From Anaerolineae bacterium (GTDB taxonomy: Bacteria; Chloroflexota; Anaerolineae; Aggregatilineales; Aggregatilineaceae): a stretch of DNA of 30,802 nucleotides. Below the pieces are notes generated by a model. The model made no database searches. It saw nothing but the letters and a program-made list of their open reading frames with translations, and had not been told where the DNA came from. Within the stretch, counting starts at the first letter, position 1, and every line of letters starts with the position of its first letter. Positions 17,976 to 25,230 of this stretch are shown piece after piece. A program made the position numbers and the translations under genes. Location: NCBI GenBank assembly GCA_016929355.1, contig JAFGJA010000383.1, forward strand, positions 1 through 30,802, in the 5' to 3' direction.

Positions 17976-19019
17976 TTGACAGATTCAATCTACGATCTTA
18001 CGCTCCGCGATCTCACGCAGAAGATCGAAACCTGGGGCGAACCCGCGTATCGCGCGCGGCAGGTCTGGGAATGGCTGTACCAGCACAAAGTTACCGGCTT
18101 TGCCGCGATGCGTAATCTCCCGCAAACGCTGCGCACCCGGTTGGAGGAAGCGTTTCACATCGGCGGACTCGTCCCTGTCACGGAACTCCATTCGACAGAT
18201 GGACAGACCATTAAACGCTTGTGGCGATTGCCCGACGATCAACTGATCGAAAGCGTGCTGATGGAATATGACGGCGTGCGCCGCACCGCCTGTATCAGTA
18301 CGCAAGCGGGCTGTGCGATGGGCTGTGTCTTCTGCGCCACCGGGCAAATGGGCTTCGCGCGGCATCTCTCGGCGGGCGAGATCGTGGAGCAAGCGCTCAT
18401 TTTCGCGCGCCAACTCGAAGCCGATGGGGATCGCCTGAGCAATGTCGTGCTGATGGGCATGGGTGAGCCACTGCACAATTACGACGCGACCCTAGAAGCT
18501 ATCGCCCGTTTGAATGATCCGGCTGGCTTGAACATCGGCCAGCGCCACATCACGTTAAGCACAGTGGGGTTAGTCCCGGCGATCCGGCGTTTTGCTGACG
18601 AGCAGTTGCAAGTTGGTTTGGCGATCAGTTTGCACGCGGCCACCGATGAGGCGCGATCCAAATTGCTGCCGGTAAATAAACGCTGGCCGCTTGCGGATTT
18701 GTTGGATGCGATCCGTTACTACATCGATCAGACCGGGCGGCGCGTCACGTTTGAATGGGCGCTGATCGCCGGGGAAAATGACACACTGCAACAGGCGCAC
18801 CAATTGGGCACACTGCTGCGCGGCGTCAAATGCCATGTGAACCTGATCCCGCTTAATCCGACGCAGGGTTACGGCGGCCAACCCCCTGATCCGGCGCAGG
18901 TCGAAGCGTTCCGGGCCACGCTGCACGACTACCGGATCGGTAGTACGGTGCGCGTGCGGCGCGGGATCGATATTCAGGCGGGCTGCGGTCAACTTAAAGC
19001 CGACGTGCTGCAACGCTAG
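17976..19019 (+). CDS. rlmN: Dual-specificity RNA methyltransferase RlmN
   Basis: Radical SAM enzyme that makes 2-methyladenosine at A2503 of 23S rRNA and A37 of some tRNAs. From TTG 17976 it has 347 residues, the family length, starting just before YDLTLRDL. AGAGGA lies about 12 bases upstream. A TTG at 17943 that overlaps the preceding stop codon is an alternative. Key parts are present: RARQVWEWLYQ, the iron-sulfur motif CAMGCVFC inside GCAMGCVFCATGQMGF, MGMGEPLHNYD, STVGLVPAIRR, ISLHAATDEAR, and the C-terminal catalytic Cys in AGCGQL. It follows the secreted protein closely, with overlapping or adjacent reading frames. Confidence 0.95.
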   Translation: MTDSIYDLTLRDLTQKIETWGEPAYRARQVWEWLYQHKVTGFAAMRNLPQTLRTRLEEAFHIGGLVPVTELHSTDGQTIKRLWRLPDDQLIESVLMEYDGVRRTACISTQAGCAMGCVFCATGQMGFARHLSAGEIVEQALIFARQLEADGDRLSNVVLMGMGEPLHNYDATLEAIARLNDPAGLNIGQRHITLSTVGLVPAIRRFADEQLQVGLAISLHAATDEARSKLLPVNKRWPLADLLDAIRYYIDQTGRRVTFEWALIAGENDTLQQAHQLGTLLRGVKCHVNLIPLNPTQGYGGQPPDPAQVEAFRATLHDYRIGSTVRVRRGIDIQAGCGQLKADVLQR

Positions 19020-19041
19020 TCATCACACCGGAGAATACATC

Positions 19042-19287
19042 ATGGACATTACGGTACGTTTTTTTGCGAGTTTGCGCGCGGATGTGGGCACGAACAGCAC
19101 AACCCTGCATATTCCCGCAGGAGCCGATCTGACTGCGTTAGTCGAGCAGGTTGTCACGCAGTATCCCCAGTTGGCCGGGCATCAAGCCATGTGGCATTTT
19201 GCCGTGAATCATGTCCATGCTGAACCGGATACCGTGTTACACGCCGGGGATCGCGTTGCCATTTTCCCCTATGTGGCGGGAGGATAA
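19042..19287 (+). CDS. MoaD/ThiS family sulfur-carrier protein
   Basis: 81 residues with a ubiquitin-like beta-grasp pattern and the essential C-terminal Gly-Gly (ending FPYVAGG). Features include the N-terminal strand TVRFFASLRAD, ALVEQVVTQYPQL, and the VNHVHAEPDTVLHAGDRVAIFP block, which is typical of MoaD, the small subunit of molybdopterin synthase. The C-terminal glycine is activated and carries sulfur. No moaE, moeB or other cofactor gene is in the window, so its use in molybdenum cofactor synthesis is likely but not shown. GGAG lies upstream of the ATG. It is 22 bases after rlmN and 5 bases before the next gene. Confidence 0.88.
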   Translation: MDITVRFFASLRADVGTNSTTLHIPAGADLTALVEQVVTQYPQLAGHQAMWHFAVNHVHAEPDTVLHAGDRVAIFPYVAGG

Positions 19288-19292
19288 ATTAC

Positions 19293-19673
19293 ATGAACGA
19301 TGAACACCGCGCCCGTTTAGAACAATTTCGCCTGGAACGCGAGCGCCAGAACAAGCGCATTCTGGAGTCCGGCAATCTGGAAATTAAACGGTTCTTCAGC
19401 CTGGATGGAGCCGCGTACCGGGATGGCGCGCTGGATGCCAAAACGAAAGAACTGCTGGGGTTGGTGGCCTCAATGGTGCTGCGCTGCAACGACTGCATCG
19501 ACTATCATCTGATCCAATGCGCGTCATTGCAGGTGAGCGAAGCCGAACTCATCGAAGCGATGAACGTTGCGTTGATCGTTGGCGGATCAATCGTGATCCC
19601 GCACTTACGCCACGCTTTTGATACGATGGATGTTTTGCTCGCCACAGATGCAAACGCGGATGATGCCCCATAA
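19293..19673 (+). CDS. Carboxymuconolactone decarboxylase (AhpD-like) family protein
   Basis: 126 residues, all helical in prediction. The AhpD-like redox motif CNDCIDYH (Cys about 65 and 68, His about 72) is intact, following KTKELLGLVASMVLRC, which is the standard CMD domain entry. AHPD-type proteins use the Cys pair in peroxide reduction, while true decarboxylases lack one or both residues. A redox role is thus favoured. EAMNVALIVGGSIVIPHLRHA is the usual C-terminal helix. It directly follows the MoaD-like gene and ends 2 bases before the stop codon of the convergent histidine kinase, with no terminator between. Confidence 0.88.
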   Translation: MNDEHRARLEQFRLERERQNKRILESGNLEIKRFFSLDGAAYRDGALDAKTKELLGLVASMVLRCNDCIDYHLIQCASLQVSEAELIEAMNVALIVGGSIVIPHLRHAFDTMDVLLATDANADDAP

Positions 19674-19675
19674 CC

Positions 19676-22600
19676 TTACGAACTGGCGGGAATCCAGAAG
19701 CCAAACATACTCCCTTTGCCGGGAGCGCTTTTGAAATAGACATGGCCTTGATGGTGTTCAATTGCCGCTTTAACGATGGACAAACCCAGTCCCGTCCCGT
19801 CAATTTCTTTGGACTGGCGAGCGCGGTAGTAAGGTTTATAAAGATCGCGCTGCTGATCCGGCGGAATACCAATGCCGTTATCCTCGACTTCAACCGCCAC
19901 CGTTTGAGCAAACCCATAGGGTTTGGGATACACGCGCACGGCGATCTTGCCCCCTGGTGGCGTAAATTTGATGGCATTACCTAACAGGTTGACTACCGCT
20001 TGTTGCAATTGAACGGGATCGCCATGTGTATCCGGTAAGGCGTCAGAGCAATCTACTGTTAACGTGTGCTGTCTGTCAATTACATCCGCCTGAACCATCT
20101 TCAAACTCTGTTGAATCAGGCTGGGCCAGTCAAGCGTTTGTGCCGATTGGTGTTGGGCTTCAATGCGCTCCACCGACAGAATATTGGAGATGATCTGTTC
20201 CATATCAAACACCGCATCCGCGATTTGCTCGTGGATTTGAAACTGCTGCGCCGTGAACGCCGTATGCCCATTTTGTTTGAACGAGGTGACCGCTTTTTGA
20301 AGCCGCATCAGGGGCTTACGCAGATCGTGTGATGCGATCCGTATCATTTCCGACTTGATCCGTTCCAGCGATTGCGATTCCGCAAATAGACTGGCATTCT
20401 CAAACGCAATAGCGGCTTGTTTGGCAAAAGGTTGGATCAATTTGAGGTGGTTCGCATTGTAAAAATGGCTGACTTGCGAATCAAGCGAGAAAAAGCCAAC
20501 CACTTTCCCCCGCAAGACAATCGGCGCACCAAGCCAGGATTTGACCCAGGCGGACTCGGCGCGGTAGATCCATTTTTCATCTTCATCTACATCGGGACAT
20601 ACATACGGATCGGCAGTTGCCACCATAATCTGAAAAATAGGCGATTTCTTAAGAGGAAACGTAATGCCTTTTATGCTGTCCCAACCAAACCCCATCTGTT
20701 CATACCCCATGCCCACCTTAATACGGGCGACATCATTTTTGATCAGCATAATGTTCGCCGAATCATAGGGCACAACCCGCTTGGCTTGTTCCAGAATCAA
20801 CTGCAAAACTTTTTCCAATTCCAACGTGGAAGTCAAAACCATGCCCACTTCGCGCAAAGTATCAGCAATTTCCCGTTCATGGCGTAAATTTTCCTCAACA
20901 TAGTGCCGCTTGATCGCGGCGGCGACGCTGGACGCCATCAGCTCCAAAACCGATATTTCATCCGATAACCATTGGCGATCCGTGCGCCCATCGTCAAACC
21001 CGATAAAGCCCCAAAATTCATCCTGCTCGATAAAAATAGGCAGCAAGAGCAGCGACTTTACATCAAACTCCTTCATAACAACTTGAGCCGCCTGGGGAAA
21101 ATCGGGCAGGCTGCCCACGACGATTTCCTTTGCTCTTAGCGCGTCATACCAATTTTCTAAACCGGCTACCTGCCATTGTAAGTCGTGCAGATCACGAAGT
21201 CGCTCTGCGTAAGCTGTCCCCAATTCGGTCCAAAAGTAGACCTGACTGATGGCCGGTTCACCCGAAACCGGATGAACATGACTCCTAAAAACATAACTGC
21301 TGGTAGCCTTGACAGTTTTGCCGACGAGTTTAAGCGCCTCATGGATGGCGACGGTTAAATCATCAGCCGCCAATAAACGATTCGCCGCCTGTGCCACAAT
21401 TGCCAGCAAAGTTTCCTTTTTTTCCAGGGCTTCCTGCGCCCGCTTTTCCAGGGTGACATCATGCGCAAACACCGCTAACTGGGCGACATTACCTTTACCA
21501 TCAAAAAGCGGGTAGAGGGTGGTCGAAAAATGCAGACCATCTGTGTAATCATCGTCAAACGTATACGATTGGCCGGTGCTAAAAACGCGCTCTGCATAGA
21601 TTAACTGTTCAGCCTGAATAGGCGCAGGCATATTGTCGATAGCGCATTGTCCGAGCAAAGCATCGACACTTGTACCAAAACGACGCGCCCCGGCTTCATT
21701 GATGGCTAAAATCGTATGGTTCCGATCAACCAGAATCGCGGTATCATGCGGGGCATTCAGCAGCGTCCGGGCGATTTCTTCGCTTTCGCGTAGTTTTTCC
21801 TGCGTGCGCATCCGCACAATGGCACTGCCACTATAAAACGCGATGGCTTCCAACGCATCACGGGTCGCATCATGAATAGCATCGCAGGTAAAGTTTCGTG
21901 AGGCCAGATTAATGCAGCCAATAATTTCTTTGCGGTGGCGAATTGGAACCATAATAAAAGCGCGTAAATGCTCTTGCAGACCGATGTCATGCGGCGGAAC
22001 CGGTAAGTCTGGATAATCATTGTAAATGGGGTCGCCGCGCATGATGATCTGAGTCTGGGCAGCATCCGGCGGATAAAACGAAGCCCGTTTGATAAATACC
22101 TCGGATAGTCCGCGTTGTTCCAATAAACACAATGCGCCGTCTTGTGAATGATCAACCAGGTAAATGCCCCCACAATCCATCCCCGTAATCGCCAATGCGG
22201 TATCTAATACCAGGCCCAGGGCATCATCCAAACTAATATCGTCGCCGAGTTTGGCGCTTAAATCCCGTTGATGGCGCAAGACCGCTTCATTCCGCTTGAG
22301 GTCCGTCACATCACGCACCACCGCAACAATTTCATCGGGAAGACTGCGGGCAAAACTGGCTTCATAAAAATGCTGTTCTGTTTCTTCGGCAATCTGATAT
22401 TCCACCGACTCCGGCTGTCCTGTCTGGATCACTCGTTCGATGACCGGCATCACAATTTTCGTGACATGCGGCGGCACAACCTCTGCCACATTGCGGCCAA
22501 TGATTTCATCAACCGTTTGCGGTTCATAAAGTCCTTTTTTGCTGGGAATTTTAAATTCGACATACGTTCCATCGCGCTTGATACGGAAAAACAGATCAAA

Positions 22601-22999
22601 AATCCCCGCGAGCAGCGCGCGATAGATGGTGTAATGGTTGTGTAATTTGTCGGTCAAAGTCTGAATATCAGCCGTTAACGTCGCCGCACATACGATGCAC
22701 GGCGTATCTTGAATCTCACGGCAGCCAAAGCGCGCGCTAACCTCATACTGAAAACCACCAGTCCCGGTTAGCTGCAAGGCATGTGCGGTTGGTTGGCAAA
22801 GGGCTTGGATACTCGTTACGGCACTTAAAGCGGGGTACAGATCGAGCAGGGTAAGTTGTGTGAGTTGATCGTGCGTGTAGCCGGTCAAGTGTAAAAGCGC
22901 GTCGTTCGCAAACCGGATATGATATGAATCGGTATCAGCCACTACTAACAACTCGGAAAGTAAATCAAAAATCAAACACGGGTCCAGGCGGTCTCGCAT
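19676..22999 (-). CDS. Multi-sensor (PAS/GAF) soluble histidine kinase
   Basis: 1107 residues from ATG 22999, with GGGG 6 bases upstream. A TTG start at 23029 would add 10 residues. Predicted order is PAS (about 10-110), PAS (125-240), GAF (255-400), PAS (405-525), GAF (530-700), GAF (710-875), HisKA (885-950) and HATPase (990-1105). The phospho-acceptor His is at about 891 in RIASHDLRKPL. The ATP-binding boxes are LLGNAIKFTP, DNGIGIP and GTGLGLSI. No membrane helix is seen, so the many sensor domains should monitor cytosolic signals. No response regulator or receiver domain is nearby. Domain borders are estimated by eye, and the first PAS is weak. Confidence 0.92.
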   Translation of the reverse strand: MRDRLDPCLIFDLLSELLVVADTDSYHIRFANDALLHLTGYTHDQLTQLTLLDLYPALSAVTSIQALCQPTAHALQLTGTGGFQYEVSARFGCREIQDTPCIVCAATLTADIQTLTDKLHNHYTIYRALLAGIFDLFFRIKRDGTYVEFKIPSKKGLYEPQTVDEIIGRNVAEVVPPHVTKIVMPVIERVIQTGQPESVEYQIAEETEQHFYEASFARSLPDEIVAVVRDVTDLKRNEAVLRHQRDLSAKLGDDISLDDALGLVLDTALAITGMDCGGIYLVDHSQDGALCLLEQRGLSEVFIKRASFYPPDAAQTQIIMRGDPIYNDYPDLPVPPHDIGLQEHLRAFIMVPIRHRKEIIGCINLASRNFTCDAIHDATRDALEAIAFYSGSAIVRMRTQEKLRESEEIARTLLNAPHDTAILVDRNHTILAINEAGARRFGTSVDALLGQCAIDNMPAPIQAEQLIYAERVFSTGQSYTFDDDYTDGLHFSTTLYPLFDGKGNVAQLAVFAHDVTLEKRAQEALEKKETLLAIVAQAANRLLAADDLTVAIHEALKLVGKTVKATSSYVFRSHVHPVSGEPAISQVYFWTELGTAYAERLRDLHDLQWQVAGLENWYDALRAKEIVVGSLPDFPQAAQVVMKEFDVKSLLLLPIFIEQDEFWGFIGFDDGRTDRQWLSDEISVLELMASSVAAAIKRHYVEENLRHEREIADTLREVGMVLTSTLELEKVLQLILEQAKRVVPYDSANIMLIKNDVARIKVGMGYEQMGFGWDSIKGITFPLKKSPIFQIMVATADPYVCPDVDEDEKWIYRAESAWVKSWLGAPIVLRGKVVGFFSLDSQVSHFYNANHLKLIQPFAKQAAIAFENASLFAESQSLERIKSEMIRIASHDLRKPLMRLQKAVTSFKQNGHTAFTAQQFQIHEQIADAVFDMEQIISNILSVERIEAQHQSAQTLDWPSLIQQSLKMVQADVIDRQHTLTVDCSDALPDTHGDPVQLQQAVVNLLGNAIKFTPPGGKIAVRVYPKPYGFAQTVAVEVEDNGIGIPPDQQRDLYKPYYRARQSKEIDGTGLGLSIVKAAIEHHQGHVYFKSAPGKGSMFGFWIPASS

Positions 23000-23251
23000 A
23001 TTGCACCCCGTCAATATATATCTCTGCAAAAGAGTTCCCCGGCCAAATCAACCTGTGCGCTACCTAGCTAGCTCACATCCCACTTATCCTACCGATCATA
23101 CCGTATAGCGCCGCCCAAAGTCGCTGGATAATGCGCTGAAAAGTCCTAATCTTTCATATCTGTAATTCACCCTGGCGGACTTGTAACCGAATAGTGTGTA
23201 TATGTCCCCAAGCGTCTTATTATTTTTCCGCTTTATGATCAACTATTACCT

Positions 23252-23281
23252 AGTATACCGAATTCTTGCAATTTTTGTCAT
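23252..23281 (-). promoter_or_regulatory. Possible promoter of the multi-sensor kinase
   Basis: On the minus strand ATGACA (23281-23276, 5 of 6) and TATACT (23257-23252, 5 of 6) are separated by 18 bases. The predicted start near 23245 would give a leader of about 245 bases. The rest of the 23000-23325 gap is A/T-rich without any gene or repeat that I see. Confidence 0.4.
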
Positions 23282-23302
23282 GCTTTTGCACAAGTTTGAG
23301 CA

Positions 23303-23331
23303 TAGGCATCAATTTTGATCGCTGCTATAAT
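23303..23331 (+). promoter_or_regulatory. Extended -10 promoter overlapping the DUF2344 gene start
   Basis: TATAAT at 23326-23331 is preceded by TGC, an extended -10, with TAGGCA (4 of 6) 17 bases further up. A normal start point 7-8 bases downstream falls on the A of ATG 23339, predicting a leaderless mRNA. Confidence 0.6.
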
Positions 23332-23338
23332 GGGCCTC

Positions 23339-23998
23339 ATGAACAAAGCCCTGACACAACAACGTATTCGCATCACCTTTGGCAAACACGGCGCGCTGCG
23401 CTTTGTCGGCCATCTCGATCTCTCAAAAACATGGGAACGCCTGCTACGCCGCGCCGAGATGCCGCTGGAATATACGCAGGGATTCAATCCGCGCCCGCGT
23501 ATCCAATTCGCCGCCGCGCTGCCCGTTGGCGTCACCAGCGAAAGCGAATACCTGGAGATATGGTTAACCGAACGCCTTGACGAACCGTTTCCCGATCAGT
23601 GGATCGAGCGGTTGCAAACCATGAGTCCGCCCGGATTACGCATTTATACGCTGGTTGATATACCCGTGCGGGATCAATCGCTGCCCCAACAGGTGACAAC
23701 GGCTGAGTATGTGATCACGATCACGGATCAAGAAATCAGTCGGCATGATGTGCAGCAACGGGTCGCAGCAATGCTCGCTGCACCAACTATCGAACGCCTC
23801 ACGCACAAAGGCAAACGCTACGATCTGCGCCCGCGCATTCTCGATCTGACAGTGAATGAGGCCGGGGAATTGATCGCGCATCTTTCCTCGAACGAACGCG
23901 CCAACGCCCGCCCTGATGAATTGATCGCGGCGCTTGGCTTCGAACTAGGGCAAGTCCACATTCACCGCTACCGGTTAAATCTCGATAACGACGATTAA
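23339..23998 (+). CDS. DUF2344 (TIGR03936) radical-SAM-associated protein
   Basis: 219 residues from ATG 23339. In-frame TTG 23315 and ATG 23330 lie in or before the -10 element and are unlikely. The family signature is clear: RIRITFGKHGALRFVGHLDLSKTWERLLRRA, then PLEYTQGFNPRPRI and ALPVGVTSESEYLEI, with a beta-rich C-terminal half ending in QVHIHRYRL. The family is usually fused to or next to a radical SAM protein (TIGR03960) and often near RNase G and ribosomal protein genes. Here it stands alone, and its function is not established. It converges on korB across a double-hairpin repeat. Confidence 0.88.
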   Translation: MNKALTQQRIRITFGKHGALRFVGHLDLSKTWERLLRRAEMPLEYTQGFNPRPRIQFAAALPVGVTSESEYLEIWLTERLDEPFPDQWIERLQTMSPPGLRIYTLVDIPVRDQSLPQQVTTAEYVITITDQEISRHDVQQRVAAMLAAPTIERLTHKGKRYDLRPRILDLTVNEAGELIAHLSSNERANARPDELIAALGFELGQVHIHRYRLNLDNDD

Positions 23999-24030
23999 TG
24001 AAGAAAACATATCGATTCCGTGTGATCATG

Positions 24031-24096
24031 TAGGGGTGAACCAATCCGAACCTCTGGTTCGCGTTCACCCTGGGCCGACACGCTGGTCGGCCACTA
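24031..24096 (+). repeat. Double-hairpin intergenic repeat, copy C
   Basis: 66 bp from TAGGGG (24031-24036) to CCACTA (24091-24096). The first stem is GGGTGAAC/GTTCACCC (about 24034-24070) and the second GGCCGAC/GTCGGCC. Compared with copy A, the C-G pair in the first stem is replaced by T-A on both sides, a compensatory change. The right border differs by one base from CCCCTA. It lies between convergent genes. Confidence 0.8.
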
Positions 24097-24122
24097 CGTG
24101 GGACGCATTTATATTGTTTTTT

Positions 24123-24159
24123 CCACAAAAAACGCCTCTCCAAATTGCAAGAGGCGTTT
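24123..24159 (-). terminator. Intrinsic terminator of the korAB operon
   Basis: A perfect 10-bp stem (AAACGCCTCT 24130-24139 with AGAGGCGTTT 24150-24159) has a 10-base loop. On the minus strand it is followed by TTTTTTG, a proper T-tract. On the plus strand the tail (TTTGTGTTATT) is weaker, but the hairpin may also serve the convergent DUF2344 gene. Confidence 0.8.
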
Positions 24160-24186
24160 GTGTTATTGACCAACCAACCGGGCGTG

Positions 24187-25224
24187 TTAGTCGCAGCAGA
24201 CCAACCGGTCCATGACCTTAGCCAGCGCTTCACGCGGCGGGCGCAGCGTTTCATTCGGCAAATGGGCCAACGGGGTTTTAACCATATGACTGAGTTCCGG
24301 CAGTGTTTTTTGTGTTTCATCGACGTAAATCAAGCCGGTAATGAATTGTTCTTTCGCGCGCGCCTCTTCCAGTAACTGCATCGCCGCCAACCGGTTCGTG
24401 GGATCGTGTTTGGTTGGATCGAGTTTCTTGAGCACCACATGCGATCCGTCGTGCATTTCAACCGCCTGAACTTGCCCCGGTTCCATCACGTCAATGATGA
24501 TCGGATCGTACATCGGGATATAGGTAATATCCTGCAAGGATTCCTGATGCGACTTCCCATAGGGGTAGCTTTTGGAGGATGTTTCGTGATTGTTAAACGT
24601 CACGCACGGACTGATGATGTCCAGCACTGCCGTCCCTTTGTGGCTGATCGCCGCTTTGAGCAGTTCACGCACCTGAGTGGGATCACCGGCAAAGCTGCGC
24701 GCCACAAATGACGCATTATCGATCAAGGCTTCCATGCAGATGTCAATCGGCGGCATTTCGTTGATCCCGGCGTATTTGAGCTTCTGCCCAATATCGGCGG
24801 TGGCCGAAAATTGGCCTTTGGTCAGCGCATAGACGCCGTTGTTTTCGACGATATACACAATCGGCACATTGCGGCGAATCATGTGTTTGAATTGACCTAG
24901 GCCGATACTGCCAGTATCGCCATCACCACTCACCCCAACGGCGATCAGGTCACGATTAGCGGTGGTTGCGCCGGTAGCAATCGAGGGCATCCGCCCGTGC
25001 AGCGCATTAAAACCGTGTGAGCGCCCCAGGAAATAGGCCGGGGACTTGCTCGAACAGCCGATACCGCTCAGTTTAATGACATCATGCTGGTTCAGGCCCA
25101 TCTCGTAAGCGACAGCGATGATCTGATTCGAGATAGAGTTATGGCCGCAGCCCGCGCAGAGCGTCGAGGGACGGCCCTTATAATCGTTGCGTGTGAGTCC
25201 TAGTTCGTTTGTACGAGCACCCAT
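24187..25224 (-). CDS. korB: 2-oxoacid:ferredoxin oxidoreductase, beta subunit
   Basis: Thiamine-diphosphate subunit of an enzyme that oxidises a 2-oxoacid (most likely 2-oxoglutarate) with coenzyme A and ferredoxin to an acyl-CoA and CO2. The 345-residue product carries the cluster-binding Cys in CAGCGH (about 23 and 26), GCSSKSPAYF (about 57) and SPCVTFN (about 207). The thiamine-diphosphate motif is GDGDTGSIG (about 100-108) ending with ENN (about 127-129). It lies 6 bases downstream of korA, as in other actinobacterial and chloroflexal KorAB pairs. The C-terminal extension after about 290 is typical of this subclass. An intrinsic terminator follows. Confidence 0.93.
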   Translation of the reverse strand: MGARTNELGLTRNDYKGRPSTLCAGCGHNSISNQIIAVAYEMGLNQHDVIKLSGIGCSSKSPAYFLGRSHGFNALHGRMPSIATGATTANRDLIAVGVSGDGDTGSIGLGQFKHMIRRNVPIVYIVENNGVYALTKGQFSATADIGQKLKYAGINEMPPIDICMEALIDNASFVARSFAGDPTQVRELLKAAISHKGTAVLDIISPCVTFNNHETSSKSYPYGKSHQESLQDITYIPMYDPIIIDVMEPGQVQAVEMHDGSHVVLKKLDPTKHDPTNRLAAMQLLEEARAKEQFITGLIYVDETQKTLPELSHMVKTPLAHLPNETLRPPREALAKVMDRLVCCD

Positions 25225-25230
25225 CTTCGT

